DNA from: Pseudomonas chlororaphis subsp. aurantiaca
Lineage (GTDB): Bacteria; Pseudomonadota; Gammaproteobacteria; Pseudomonadales; Pseudomonadaceae
Assembly: GCF_013466605.1 (NCBI RefSeq)
Contig: NZ_CP059162.1
Span: forward strand, 4,030,001 to 4,094,000
Reading direction: 5' to 3'
Length of the DNA stretch: 64,000 nucleotides
Each line of letters starts with the position of its first letter. Within the stretch, counting starts at the first letter, position 1. The notes beneath the pieces are model-generated. The model searched no databases. It worked only from the letters and a program-made list of their open reading frames with translations, and was not told the DNA's origin. Positions 19,066 through 27,126 of this stretch are shown piece by piece. A program made the position numbers and the translations under genes.

Positions 19066-19497
19066 TCATTGTCGGGTCAATACCGGCAGCGCCGGGCTCT
19101 CCGGCAACTTGCCGACATCCAGCCGCGAGCGCTCGCCGCCGCGCTCGATCACCACCCCGTCGCCCTCGATGGCCACCAGTTGCACGCCCTGGGCCAGGCG
19201 CTCGCCCACCAGGAAGCTGCGCGGCGGCGCGTCGTTGAGGCTGAGAATCGCCACCGCGCCGCGGGGGCTGGCCATCAGCCCGGTGACCTTGATGTCCAGC
19301 GCCAGCGGCTGGTTGGAAAACCACTGCTGCGCCGGGCTCTGGGCCTGGGCGGCCAGGGCTTGCGGCGGCGCCTGCGGGGTGTGGGACTCGGCGGGGGTCA
19401 GCAGCAGCGACGACCAGGTCGCCACCCCGGCCACGATCGCCAGCAGGGCCACGGACTGCACCAACTGCGGCGGGGAAAATCGATGGACGAATGCCAT
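19066..19497 (-). CDS. hxcP: Type II secretion protein GspC (HxcP), short form
   Basis: A 143-residue bitopic inner-membrane protein that links the inner platform to the secretin N0 domain. It has an N-terminal helix (about 12-34, LVQSVALLAIVAGVATWSSLLL), a proline/alanine/glutamine linker (38-58) and the GspC homology region (about 65-130: DIKVTGLMASPRGAVAILSL, SFLVGERLAQGVQLVAIEGDGVVIERGG). The C-terminal PDZ or coiled-coil domain of classical GspC/XcpP is absent, so it is a minimal HxcP-like form. It is divergent from hxcU. Confidence 0.85.
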   Translation of the reverse strand: MAFVHRFSPPQLVQSVALLAIVAGVATWSSLLLTPAESHTPQAPPQALAAQAQSPAQQWFSNQPLALDIKVTGLMASPRGAVAILSLNDAPPRSFLVGERLAQGVQLVAIEGDGVVIERGGERSRLDVGKLPESPALPVLTRQ

Positions 19498-19605
19498 GGC
19501 AAGGACCTCCTGTTTGTCCGTCTTCGCAGCCTAGCGCGCAATGGTCACGTTTTTATTTCACATTCACCCGGCAGGATGAAAACCGACGCACAGGAGGCGC
19601 GCCCC
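19498..19605. promoter_or_regulatory. Divergent promoter region between hxcP and hxcU
   Basis: This 108-base gap carries the Shine-Dalgarno of hxcU (AGGAGG, 8 bases before its ATG) and that of hxcP (AGGAGGTCCTTG on the minus strand). An AT-rich core lies near 19546-19562 (CACGTTTTTATTTCACATTC). I could not resolve the promoters further. Confidence 0.5.
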
Positions 19606-20067
19606 ATGACCCCATCCCGACAACAGGGCTTCACCCTGATCGAGCTGATGGTGGTGCTGGTGATCATCGGGATCGCCAGCGCCGCCATCAGCCTGAGCAT
19701 CCGCCCCGACCCGCTGCAGGGCCTGCGCAAGGATGCCGAGCGCCTGGCGCAGCTGCTCCAGGTGGCCCAGGCCGAGGCGCGGGTGGATGGCCGGCCCATC
19801 AGCTGGCGCGCGGACGCCAAGGGCTTCGCCTTCAGCCGGCCCAGCGACGACGGCCGCGGCCTCGATCAGTTCAAGGACGACCCGCAGCTACGCCCGCGGC
19901 CCTGGGAAAGTTCGTCGATCAAAGTGCGCATCGAGCCCGGCCCGCGGCTGGTGCTCAACGCCGAATGGATCGACGCGCCGCTGCAGGTACATCTGTCCGA
20001 CGGCCAGCACAGCCTGACGGTGCAGCGCACCGCCACCGGCGTGGTACGGGTGGTGGCACAGCCATGA
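19606..20067 (+). CDS. hxcU: Type II secretion minor pseudopilin GspH (HxcU)
   Basis: A 153-residue pseudopilin starting MTPSRQQG-FTLIELMVVLVIIGIASAAISLSIRP (cleavage after Gly-8), preceded by AGGAGG. The GspH domain shows LRKDAERLAQLLQVAQAEARVDGRPISWRADAKGFAF and C-terminal strands ending VVRVVAQP. The start was chosen for the ribosome site and the short leader; the open frame extends further upstream without support. Its stop overlaps the hxcW start (ATGA). Confidence 0.9.
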   Translation: MTPSRQQGFTLIELMVVLVIIGIASAAISLSIRPDPLQGLRKDAERLAQLLQVAQAEARVDGRPISWRADAKGFAFSRPSDDGRGLDQFKDDPQLRPRPWESSSIKVRIEPGPRLVLNAEWIDAPLQVHLSDGQHSLTVQRTATGVVRVVAQP

Positions 20068-20687
20068 GGGCACGGACCAACCAGCGGCAAGGCGGCTTTA
20101 CCCTGATCGAGGTGATGGTGGCGATCCTGCTGATGGCAGTGGTCAGCGTCATCGCCTGGCGCGGGCTGGACAGCGTCAGCCGGGCCGACAGCCACTTGCA
20201 GGCCAGCAGCGAGCAGACCGAGGAACTGCTGCGCACCCTGCACCAGCTGGAACGGGACGTGGCGCTGCGGGCCAGCGTGGAATTGATGGAGCCGGTGCCG
20301 GCGGGAAGCGATGCCGAAGCCAGCGATGTGCCGCCGACCCTGACCGTGCGCAGCGCCGACGGCGGCACCTTCCGCCTGGATGTGATCCGCACCGCGGCGA
20401 CGCCCGGCGAGGGCCTGCAACGGGTGCGCTGGTGGCTCAAGGGCGACACCCTGTACCGCGCGGCGGCGCCGGCCCGCGATCGCTATCCGCTGCCCGCGCC
20501 GAAAAACGGCGTGGCGGTGCTGGAGCACGTCAGCGACTTGCAGCTGCGGGTCTGGGATCGGGACAAGGGCTGGCGCCAGCTCAGCGGCAACCGCAAGGAG
20601 AATCCGCCGGGCCTGGAAATCCGCCTGGTGCGGCAAACGCCCCAGGGTGAAGAGCGTTATCGCCAGGTGCTGGGGCCGTTGGAGTGA
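20064..20687 (+). CDS. hxcW: Type II secretion minor pseudopilin GspJ (HxcW)
   Basis: A 207-residue pseudopilin translationally coupled to hxcU (ATGA overlap). The leader MRARTNQRQGG is followed by FTLIEVMVAILLMAVVSVIAWRGLDSVSRA, the characteristic GspJ helix. Later motifs are LHQLERDVALRAS, LQRVRWWLKGDTLYRAAAPARDRYPLP and LEIRLVRQTPQGEERYRQVLGPLE, all typical of GspJ. It forms the tip complex with HxcV and HxcX. It converges with vreR across a hairpin/REP region. Confidence 0.9.
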   Translation: MRARTNQRQGGFTLIEVMVAILLMAVVSVIAWRGLDSVSRADSHLQASSEQTEELLRTLHQLERDVALRASVELMEPVPAGSDAEASDVPPTLTVRSADGGTFRLDVIRTAATPGEGLQRVRWWLKGDTLYRAAAPARDRYPLPAPKNGVAVLEHVSDLQLRVWDRDKGWRQLSGNRKENPPGLEIRLVRQTPQGEERYRQVLGPLE

Positions 20688-20714
20688 TTGCCGCGCCGGG
20701 CTGGAAGCCGCACC

Positions 20715-20743
20715 TGTAGCCGCTGCCGAGCGCAGCGGCTACA
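20715..20743. terminator. Perfect 12-bp hairpin between hxcW and vreR
   Basis: TGTAGCCGCTGC, a five-base loop, then GCAGCGGCTACA lies 28 bases after hxcW and faces convergent vreR. It lacks a T tract. It belongs to the same repeat family as palindromes at 12289, 26699 and 27601 and may act as a bidirectional terminator. Confidence 0.55.
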
Positions 20744-20797
20744 CAGCGGCAACGCACGTTAACGCAACAGTTACGCGGGATTGGGTCGACAGTGATT

Positions 20798-20880
20798 CTG
20801 TAAGAGCGAGGCTTGCCCGCGATCCAGGCAACGCGGTTGGCCTGAACGGACGCTATCGCGAGCCAGCTTCGCGCCTACCG
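20798..20880. repeat. Inverted pair of REP elements between hxcW and vreR
   Basis: CTGTAAGAGCGAGGCTTGCC..CGCGAT (20798-20823) and CGCTATCGCGAGCCAGCTTC..CCTACCG (20851-20880) are oppositely oriented REP copies about 28 bases apart, a BIME-like arrangement at a convergent gene junction. Confidence 0.75.
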
Positions 20881-20890
20881 GTTTTGCGCT

Positions 20891-21841
20891 TCAACTCAAC
20901 AACACCACACCGCCCGGCAACTCGGTGCATTTGGCGCCGTAGGCGTCGCGGATCAGCAGGGCCACGCCGGCCAGCTGGTTGAGGTTGAAACGCGCCTGCA
21001 CCTTGCGCTTGCCCAGCTCGGCGTTGAGCAGCACTAGCATGCCCGGGCGGTAGCGGTTGATCTCGTCGATCACGGTGTTGAGGGTGGCGTTGTCGAACAC
21101 CAGCACCTGCTCGCGCCAGGCGATCACCGCCGTCGGGTCCACCGCCGTCGGCTCGCCGACCTGGCGGCTGTCGTAGGTCAACTGGCGACCGCTGTCCAGG
21201 CGGATCAGCCGGCCCGCGACCTCGACCTGCAGCGCGCCATCGATGCAGGTCACGCAGACGCTGTGGTTGGTATTGCGCACATTGAAGCGCGCCTGGGAAG
21301 CGCTCATCCAGCCGTTGCCGGCCTGGACCCGCACCGGCAACGCGCGCTGGCTCGAGACCTCGACCTCGCCTTCGAGCAGTTCGATGCCCTGCCCGCCTTG
21401 CGCCAGCTCGCGCCGGCTGATGCGGGTCTGGGTGTTGAGCTCCAGGCTCAGGCCGTCCTCCAGCTCGACCCGGCGTTGTTCGCCGACCTCGGTGCGGTAG
21501 TCGGCGCTCAGCCCGGCAAAACCTCCGGGCACCGAGACCCGCACCGCCACCAGCGCCACCGAGGCCGCCAGCGCCCCGCCGAGAAAGGCCCGGCGCCCGA
21601 AGCGCCGCGGCGGGGTCTGCTGCTGGCATTGTTCGGCGGCCGGTTTCAGGCTGTGCCACAGCAACTTGGCCTGCTCGAAGGCCTCGGCATGCTGCGGGCT
21701 CTGTTCGCACCACTGCTGCAAGGCCCGGGCATCGGCCGCGGTGGCCCGCCCCGAGGTCAGCAGGAGCAGCCAGTCCTGGGCCTCGTTGCGCAGCCGGTGG
21801 TCCGGTGTCGCCCGAGAAGTGGAGATGCTAAAGATGTTCAA
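20891..21841 (-). CDS. vreR: FecR-family anti-sigma factor (VreR-like)
   Basis: A 316-residue anti-sigma/sigma regulator of a cell-surface signalling system. The cytoplasmic N-terminal domain (about 12-75, EAQDWLLLLTSGRATAADARALQQWCEQSPQHAEAF) should bind the ECF sigma factor. A transmembrane helix (about 86-105, AFLGGALAASVALVAV) follows. The periplasmic FecR domain (about 112-215: YRTEVGEQRRVELEDGLSLELNTQTR, IELLEGEVEV) and a C-terminal STN-like segment follow. The only upstream start in frame appears to be the TTG at 21841; the site is uncertain. The vreA-vreI-vreR order beside hxc matches P. aeruginosa, where VreR controls sigma-VreI. Confidence 0.87.
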   Translation of the reverse strand: MNIFSISTSRATPDHRLRNEAQDWLLLLTSGRATAADARALQQWCEQSPQHAEAFEQAKLLWHSLKPAAEQCQQQTPPRRFGRRAFLGGALAASVALVAVRVSVPGGFAGLSADYRTEVGEQRRVELEDGLSLELNTQTRISRRELAQGGQGIELLEGEVEVSSQRALPVRVQAGNGWMSASQARFNVRNTNHSVCVTCIDGALQVEVAGRLIRLDSGRQLTYDSRQVGEPTAVDPTAVIAWREQVLVFDNATLNTVIDEINRYRPGMLVLLNAELGKRKVQARFNLNQLAGVALLIRDAYGAKCTELPGGVVLLS

Positions 21842-21880
21842 GCGTGCGGGTACTCACGGATTAATCGGGGCCTTTAGTGA

Positions 21881-22426
21881 CTAGGACGGTTTTCCGGCGC
21901 CGGGACCGAACCGCTGAATCACTTTTCTTTCAAGGCGCGAGGCGCAGTGGCCCAGGGCCGCCTTGATTTCCTTCTCGACCATCCGTGTCGAAATGCCGAA
22001 GCGCTGGGAGATTTCCAGGTGCGGCGCCTCCTCCAGGCGCGCGGCGATAAATATCTTGCGCCGGCGCGCCGGCAGTTCGTAGAGCGCCTTGAGCAGCGAC
22101 TGGATTTCCTTCTGCCCGCCCACCACCCGCGACGGGTCCAGGGCTTCGTCGCTGATCTGCAGCAGTTCCTCGACCTCGCTGCCGGTGAGCAGCCGGGCGT
22201 CGGCCTGGCGGCGGTCGGCGGCGATGTTCAGGGCCATGCGATAGAGGTAGGCATTGGGCTGGGCCAGGTTCGGCGGCTCTTCCATACGGTCGACCCGCAG
22301 GTAGGTTTCGTGCAGCACATCGTTGGCCAGGTCTTCCGAGCCCAGGCGCCGGCGCAGACGCAGCTTGAAGTCGTCGTAGGAGGTCAGGAACAGCCTGACC
22401 ATCGCACTGTGCCCGGTATTCTTCAT
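21881..22426 (-). CDS. vreI: ECF sigma factor (VreI-like)
   Basis: The ATG at 22426, overlapping the vreA stop (ATGA), gives 181 residues: MKNTGHSAMVRLFLTSYDDFKLRL. Region 2 (about 8-75) contains GSEDLANDVLHETYLRVDRM and NAYLYRMALNIAADRRQ. Region 4 (about 115-165) has a helix-turn-helix: LPARRRKIFIAARLEEAPHLEISQRFGISTRMVEKEIKAAL. This is the iron-starvation/FecI-like ECF class. In P. aeruginosa sigma-VreI, together with PhoB, activates hxc, PstS-like and pdt genes under phosphate limitation; the same targets are adjacent here. Confidence 0.9.
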   Translation of the reverse strand: MKNTGHSAMVRLFLTSYDDFKLRLRRRLGSEDLANDVLHETYLRVDRMEEPPNLAQPNAYLYRMALNIAADRRQADARLLTGSEVEELLQISDEALDPSRVVGGQKEIQSLLKALYELPARRRKIFIAARLEEAPHLEISQRFGISTRMVEKEIKAALGHCASRLERKVIQRFGPGAGKPS

Positions 22427-23187
22427 GCCCCGGAGGCTCCTTGGCGTTGTCTGCAATCCATGCGTTTTCCTGCGCTGTCGGGTATCAGAAGCAAGGTCAC
22501 TGGCTGGCGCAGCGAACTCGGCGCGGGCCGTTCGACCCAGGTCTCGCTCAGGCTCTGCACCAGCGCCTCGTCGCGCCGCAGATCGCCGGTGGTGGTGACC
22601 AGGCGGCTGTGCTCGATATGCCCGCCACGGTCGATCCACAGTTGCAGCACCGCCCGATAGCGACCCGGCCGGGTCAGTTCCGAACGGCACAGGCCGGCCT
22701 CCACCGCGTGTTGCAGGGCACTGGCGAAACTGTCGCTGGCCCCGGCGTTGCCGCCCGCGCCCTTGGGGGCAGGCGCATCGCTGAGCTGGGCGACTTGCAA
22801 GGTAAAGGCATCGGAACGGGCGTAACGGGCCATCAAACCACTTCCTGTCAGCAGGCGACTCAGGGCATCCCGGGCGCTGTAGCGCCCCTGGACCCGTACC
22901 GAGCGGCGCCCTCGGGTCAGCTCGCGATCCACCAGCACCGCCATCCCGGTCGAGCGGCTGAACAGTTCAAGCGCTTCGGCCAGGTCTTGCGCGGCGATGT
23001 CCAGGTCCAGCAGCCGGTGCGGATCCACCATTGGCGGTGCAGATGGTGCCGCCCACAACCCGCCCGAGGCAGCCAGCGCCAACAGCAGCGCAAGCCCCCA
23101 GCGCGCGAACCCCGCGTGAAAGAAAGACCGATACCCGACCTTTGCTCGGCGTCGCTGCACGGCTGACCTGTCCCTGAAAACCGTCAT
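22423..23187 (-). CDS. vreA: VreA-like signalling protein: STN domain plus TonB-like C-terminal domain, no receptor barrel
   Basis: A 254-residue exported or membrane-anchored protein. A basic N-terminus leads into a hydrophobic segment (about 30-47, GLALLLALAASGGLWA). The STN (secretin/TonB short N-terminal) signalling domain covers about 54-112 (LDIAAQDLAEALELFSRSTGMAVLVDREL, LSRLLTGSGLMARY). A TonB C-terminal-like domain covers about 150-232 (ALQHAVEAGLCRSEL, YRAVLQLWIDRGGHI). FecA/FpvA-type receptors carry STN before a 22-strand barrel; here the barrel is replaced, as in P. aeruginosa VreA. It is the first gene of vreAIR. Confidence 0.85.
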   Translation of the reverse strand: MTVFRDRSAVQRRRAKVGYRSFFHAGFARWGLALLLALAASGGLWAAPSAPPMVDPHRLLDLDIAAQDLAEALELFSRSTGMAVLVDRELTRGRRSVRVQGRYSARDALSRLLTGSGLMARYARSDAFTLQVAQLSDAPAPKGAGGNAGASDSFASALQHAVEAGLCRSELTRPGRYRAVLQLWIDRGGHIEHSRLVTTTGDLRRDEALVQSLSETWVERPAPSSLRQPVTLLLIPDSAGKRMDCRQRQGASGA

Positions 23188-23312
23188 CCTGAGGCCAGTT
23201 TATGAATCTGGTGTTACGGCACCCGCAAAAAAACCATCACTTTTTCGCCACCCGCCTTGCTCTACACTCAAGGACCGCAACGGCCCCTCCCGGGCCCGCC
23301 AGGAGGCCCCCG

Positions 23313-23660
23313 ATGAAACAGCTTTGCACCCTTGTCGCCAGCCTGATGCTCGGCGCCCTGCCGCTGGCCGGCCATGCCGCCACGCCTGGCGAAACGCCCA
23401 CTGCTGCTTCTGGCGAAAAGCTCGGCGCGGGTTGTGTCGACGTCAGCGTGGGAGGCTACAAGGCCCCGGACTACGGCTGCCTGAGCAAGCAGATGGGCAA
23501 CAACCCCGACGGCGCCAAGGCCGAACAGAAGAATCAGGAAGCCATGCAGGTGCCGATCCACAAGCGCCCGCCAAACCAGATGGGCCTGTCGACCCCGGCC
23601 GCCACCAGCACGCGGATGGGCAATACCTTCGGCACTTCGGTGAAGCCGCAGCGGCCTTAG
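23313..23660 (+). CDS. Small exported protein of unknown function
   Basis: The gene encodes 115 residues starting at the ATG 23313, preceded by a strong AGGAGG. A Sec signal peptide (MKQLCTLVASLMLGALPLAGHA, cleavage before ATP) precedes a small hydrophilic mature protein. Two cysteines lie in GAGCVDVSVGGYKAPDYGCLSKQM, and the tail is rich in N, Q, K, P and T. I recognise no catalytic motif. It is divergent from vreA and could share its control region (23188-23312). Confidence 0.75.
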   Translation: MKQLCTLVASLMLGALPLAGHAATPGETPTAASGEKLGAGCVDVSVGGYKAPDYGCLSKQMGNNPDGAKAEQKNQEAMQVPIHKRPPNQMGLSTPAATSTRMGNTFGTSVKPQRP

Positions 23661-23741
23661 GTTCTTGCGTTGGCCGTTCGGGCCCTGTCGCGGGCAATCG
23701 AGCGTCGACCGGTCGCTCCGAGAGAAGCAGCAGGTCTTCTT

Positions 23742-23766
23742 CTGTAGGAGCGAGGCTTGCCCGCGA
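23742..23766. repeat. REP element
   Basis: One REP copy (CTGTAGGAGCGAGGCTTGCC then CGCGAT) lies in the short gap between the convergent small exported protein gene and azoR. Confidence 0.7.
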
Positions 23767-23782
23767 TAGACGGCAAAGCCGT

Positions 23783-24409
23783 CTACGCCGCCCACTGCCA
23801 GGCCACGCCATCCAGCTCCGCCCGGGCCCGTTGCAGGGCTTCCTCGCGGGCTTCGGGGTTGGCGAATTGCAGCGGCTGGGCATCGACGAACACTGGGTTC
23901 TGCACACCGATAAAGGCAAAGGCGGCCTTCAGCGCCGGGGTCAACGCGTCCATCCAGGCCATGGGATTGCCCGGGCGCAGGTCGGCGCCACGGCTGGTGA
24001 GGAACAGCACCTTCTGCCGGGTCAGCTGGCCGACGATGCCGTCCGGGGTATTGAGGTAGGTCAGCTCGGTGCGGGTGATGCTGTCGATAAAAGCCTTGAA
24101 GGTCGAAGGCATCGACCAGTTGTACATCGGCATGGCGAACAGGCAGGCATCGGCGTCCATCACCCGCTGGCACAAGGCATCCGAGGCCGCCAGGGTCTGG
24201 CGCATCTGCGGCGTGCGGGCATCGGCAGCGGTGTAGGTGGCGATGGCGAAGGCCTCGCTGACGTGGGGCGGCGTATCCACCGCCAGGTCCAGGTAGTCGA
24301 TCTCCAGGTCGACGCCCTGGCCTTGTAGCCGTTCGATGAAGTAGCGGCCCAGGGCACGGGAGTTGGAGCGTTCGCCTTTGGAGCTGGCATCGACGTGCAG
24401 CAGTTTCAT
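23783..24409 (-). CDS. azoR: FMN-dependent NADH:quinone / azo reductase (AzoR family)
   Basis: A 208-residue flavodoxin-fold protein. The N-terminus MKLLHVDASSKGERSNSRALG is the FMN phosphate-binding loop. MPMYNWSMPSTFKAFIDSITR (about 97-117) is the AzoR FMN-ring motif, and FLTSRGAD (about 140-147) lies near the flavin. The family reduces azo dyes and quinones by two-electron transfer and uses NADH. It lies 36 bases downstream of the AhpD-like gene in the same direction, so the two probably form an operon under the divergent MocR regulator. Confidence 0.9.
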   Translation of the reverse strand: MKLLHVDASSKGERSNSRALGRYFIERLQGQGVDLEIDYLDLAVDTPPHVSEAFAIATYTAADARTPQMRQTLAASDALCQRVMDADACLFAMPMYNWSMPSTFKAFIDSITRTELTYLNTPDGIVGQLTRQKVLFLTSRGADLRPGNPMAWMDALTPALKAAFAFIGVQNPVFVDAQPLQFANPEAREEALQRARAELDGVAWQWAA

Positions 24410-24445
24410 TGAGCATTACCTTGCTTGGGTTGAAAGATATCTGGG

Positions 24446-24895
24446 CTAAATGCTGGGCTGTTGGCGGAACGCCACGGCGAGGCGGTTCCAGCAGTTGATG
24501 GCGGCTACCGCGACAGTCAGGTCGACCAGCTCGCGCTCGCTGAACTCGCCGTGCACCGCCTGGAACAATTCATCCGGCACCGCAGGGTCGGACAACAGGG
24601 TCACCGACTCGCTCCAGGCCAGGGCCGAGCGTTCCCGCGGGCTGAACAACCCCGAGTCGCGCCACACGCTCAGGGCGTACAGGCGCCGCTCGCTCTCGCC
24701 GTTCTGGCGCGCCTGCACCGCGTGCATGTCGGTGCAGAACGCGCAGTGATTGAGTTGCGAGACGCGGATCTTGATCAGCTCCAGCAACGGCTTCTCGATG
24801 GACAGGCCGAAGGTTTCTGCCTCGAGCATCAGCAGGCCCTTGAGGGCTTCCGGCGAGGCGCTGTAGTAGTCCAGGCGGGGTTCCATCGGGGTCAC
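24446..24895 (-). CDS. AhpD-like carboxymuconolactone decarboxylase-family protein
   Basis: A 149-residue cytoplasmic protein of the CMD/AhpD superfamily. Its active-site motif NHCAFCTDMHAVQAR (CxxC plus His) is at about residues 50-64, followed by ERRLYALSVWRDSGLFSPRERSALAWSESVT. Such proteins act as thiol peroxidases or redox partners. The start could be the first Met (24895) or Met-4 (24886); the second lies at a better distance from GGTGA. Pairing with an azoreductase suggests handling of quinone or oxidant stress. Confidence 0.87.
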   Translation of the reverse strand: MTPMEPRLDYYSASPEALKGLLMLEAETFGLSIEKPLLELIKIRVSQLNHCAFCTDMHAVQARQNGESERRLYALSVWRDSGLFSPRERSALAWSESVTLLSDPAVPDELFQAVHGEFSERELVDLTVAVAAINCWNRLAVAFRQQPSI

Positions 24896-25123
24896 CCTGA
24901 GCGTTCGTTTGTGTTCTTCCTAGCCTAAGGGCCGTGCCGGGCTGTCCCTATAGCCAATCCGCGGGTTTATCGGCAGTCCACCGGGACCTGTGCCGGACTT
25001 GATACCGCCGAAGCCCTGCGGGCTTATCGCAGTACGCGCCCGGATCTCAGGCCGATCCCCCTATCGGCCCGCTACACCAAACCCGGCCGGGCGGGTAATC
25101 TGGCGGGCACTGATCGTTTTGGA
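24896..25123. promoter_or_regulatory. Divergent control region between the AhpD-like/azoR pair and the MocR regulator
   Basis: This 228-base gap separates divergent genes and should hold both promoters and the MocR binding sites. Two copies of CTATNGCC-like motifs (CCCTATAGCCAATCC near 24948; CCCCTATCGGCCCG near 25058) may be operator candidates, but I could not define a clear palindrome. Confidence 0.35.
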
Positions 25124-26566
25124 ATGTCATCGATGGAACTGCATGTCGTCATCAACGGGCGCAAGGACCTGGCCGACCAGCTGTATCGGCAACTGCGCGC
25201 CGCCATCGAATCCGGGCGACTGGCGGCGGGTGCCCAGTTGCCGCCGAGCCGCCTGCTGGCCGAGCAACTGGGGATCTCGCGCAAGACGGTGTCGGACACC
25301 TACAGCCTGCTGACCTATGAGAACTTCCTGATCGGCAGGATCGGCCGCGGCACCTTCGTCAATGCCCGGCCGGTGAAGGCCGAAGCCAAGCAGAGCGCCG
25401 CCGACCTGGCCTGCGCGCAGAGCCTGGAAAAATGGCGCGAGCTGCCCACGCCCCTGCGCCATCCGACCCTGGAAGGCACCTCGCGCTACGAGTTCATCGG
25501 CGGCGCCACCAGCCGCAATCAGTTCCCCCAGGAAGAATGGCGGCGCTGCACCCAGGACGCCCTGCGGCGGATCGCCCAGAGCGGCGGTTTCTACAGCCAG
25601 CCGGAAGGCCTGCCGGCGCTGCGCCATGCGATTGCCGGGCATGTGTCGTTCTCTCGCGGCGTGGCCTGCAGCGACGCCGACATCGTGGTCTGCAACGGCG
25701 CGCAACAGGCCCTGGACCTGATTGCCCGGGTGGTGCTGGAACCCGGCAGCCTGGTGGCCATGGAAGACCCCGGCTACACCCCGGCGCGCCTGCTGTTCAG
25801 CGCCCAGGGCGCGACGGTGATCGGCGTGCCGGTGGATGATGAAGGCATCCAGGTCGAGCGGATTCCCGACGGCGTGCGGCTGATCTACGTCACCCCGTCC
25901 CATCAGTTCCCCCTGGGCATGCCCATGAGCCAGGCCCGTCGCGAGGCCCTGCTGGAGCGGGCGCGGGAGCTGGGGGCGATCGTCATCGAGGACGATTACG
26001 ACAGCGAGTTCCGCTACGAGGGGCGACCCACCGACGCCCTGCAGAGCCTGGATAAACGTGGTGCTGTGGCCTATGTCGGGACCTTCTCCAAGACCATGCT
26101 GCCGCAGCTGCGCCTGGGCTACGCGGTGCTGCCGCCGGCGATTCTCGGCGCGGCGATCAAGGCCAAGCGCCTCACCGACTGCCACACCTCGACCCTGCCG
26201 CAATGGGCGCTGGCCAAGTTCATCGCCGAGGGTTACCTGCTCAAGCACATCCGCCGCTGCCACACGGTGTACGCCGGGCGCCGCGAGCGCATCCTGCAAC
26301 GCCTGAACGGCGACCTCTCGCCCTGGCTGCAGGCGGTGCCGTCCACCGCCGGCTTCCACATGGCGGCGCTGTGCAAGGTGCCGGTGAACATCCCGCTGTT
26401 GCTGGAGCTGGCGAAGAAGGTCGAGGTCGGGCTCTACCCGCTGCACGGCTTCTATTATCAGGAGCCGGCCAGGGACGGGCTGTTCATCGGCTTTGGCGCC
26501 ATCGAGACCCTGGACATCGACCCGGCCCTGGACAAGGTGCGTGACATCCTGCAACAGATTGCCTGA
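25124..26566 (+). CDS. MocR-family (GntR HTH plus aminotransferase-fold) transcription regulator
   Basis: A 480-residue regulator. A winged-helix GntR domain (about 10-75: LADQLYRQLRAAIESGRL, LPPSRLLAEQLGISRKTVSDTY) is fused to a type I PLP aminotransferase-like domain (about 110-475). The presumed PLP lysine lies in VGTFSKTMLPQLRLGY (about 325) and the cofactor aspartate region in IVIEDDYDSEFRYEGRP. MocR proteins sense PLP adducts or amino compounds and usually control adjacent genes. The divergent azoR pair and downstream ABM and cupin genes are likely targets. The start could be Met-1 or Met-4 (MSSMELHVVINGRKDLA). Confidence 0.9.
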   Translation: MSSMELHVVINGRKDLADQLYRQLRAAIESGRLAAGAQLPPSRLLAEQLGISRKTVSDTYSLLTYENFLIGRIGRGTFVNARPVKAEAKQSAADLACAQSLEKWRELPTPLRHPTLEGTSRYEFIGGATSRNQFPQEEWRRCTQDALRRIAQSGGFYSQPEGLPALRHAIAGHVSFSRGVACSDADIVVCNGAQQALDLIARVVLEPGSLVAMEDPGYTPARLLFSAQGATVIGVPVDDEGIQVERIPDGVRLIYVTPSHQFPLGMPMSQARREALLERARELGAIVIEDDYDSEFRYEGRPTDALQSLDKRGAVAYVGTFSKTMLPQLRLGYAVLPPAILGAAIKAKRLTDCHTSTLPQWALAKFIAEGYLLKHIRRCHTVYAGRRERILQRLNGDLSPWLQAVPSTAGFHMAALCKVPVNIPLLLELAKKVEVGLYPLHGFYYQEPARDGLFIGFGAIETLDIDPALDKVRDILQQIA

Positions 26567-26698
26567 TTGGCCCCGGGCTTTTCCCGGGGATTGGTTATTT
26601 TCCTTGCAATCTCCTGGCGCTATTCTGAGCCTCCAGCAAACGCCGTGACTGCAACTGCGATCTTGAGATCCTGCACCTGCTACGTCGGAGTGCCGCCC

Positions 26699-26730
26699 AA
26701 GCCGATCGCAGCCTGCGGCAGCGGCTACAG
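26699..26730. repeat. REP-like element between the MocR gene and the ABM gene
   Basis: GCCGATCGCAGCCTGCGGCAGCGGCTACAG is a single arm of the palindrome family seen complete at 27601-27673. It lies immediately before the Shine-Dalgarno of the next gene. Confidence 0.6.
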
Positions 26731-26747
26731 GTCGTGGAGGGTTCGAG

Positions 26748-27029
26748 ATGTCCAGTCCAGCCATCAATATCGTGCAGATCCGAGCCGCCCAAGGCCGTTC
26801 GGATGAATTTGACCAGCATTTGACAACACTCCTCGCCGCCCTGCGCGAGGCCCCGGGGTGCCTGGAGTACACCGCTCGCCGCAGCGTCGAAGATCCCCGG
26901 CATTGGACCGTGCGCGGCCAGTGGCGCTCGACGGCCGAGATGCAGGCGCATTTCCATCTGCCGGCAGCCCAGGGCTTCATCGACCTGCTGGCCAGCCGCC
27001 TGGCCTGCGCCCTCGACTTCGAACACTGA
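26748..27029 (+). CDS. ABM-domain (antibiotic biosynthesis monooxygenase family) protein
   Basis: A 93-residue ferredoxin-like fold protein preceded by GGAGG. Family signatures are INIVQIRAAQGRSDEFDQHLTTLLAALREAPGCLEYTARRSVEDP, the WTVRGQWRS strand and the late AEMQAHFHLPAAQGFIDLL helix. Dimeric ABM proteins include quinol monooxygenases of the YgiN type and cofactor-free oxygenases. Its place beside azoreductase and cupin genes favours quinone or small-aromatic metabolism; the substrate is unknown. Confidence 0.85.
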   Translation: MSSPAINIVQIRAAQGRSDEFDQHLTTLLAALREAPGCLEYTARRSVEDPRHWTVRGQWRSTAEMQAHFHLPAAQGFIDLLASRLACALDFEH

Positions 27030-27126
27030 GGCATTGGTCTGCGCTTCTTTGCCGGGATTGGTTATAGGCCGGTCGCGCCAGCGGGCTTACCTTGAGCCGG
27101 CCCCTTCCGCACCGGAGAAACCGACC

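Noticed and set aside
9237..20687. Naming this type II system Xcp
   Set aside because: Neighbouring vreAIR and PstS-like genes, a lipoprotein secretin and a short GspC without PDZ match Hxc rather than Xcp.
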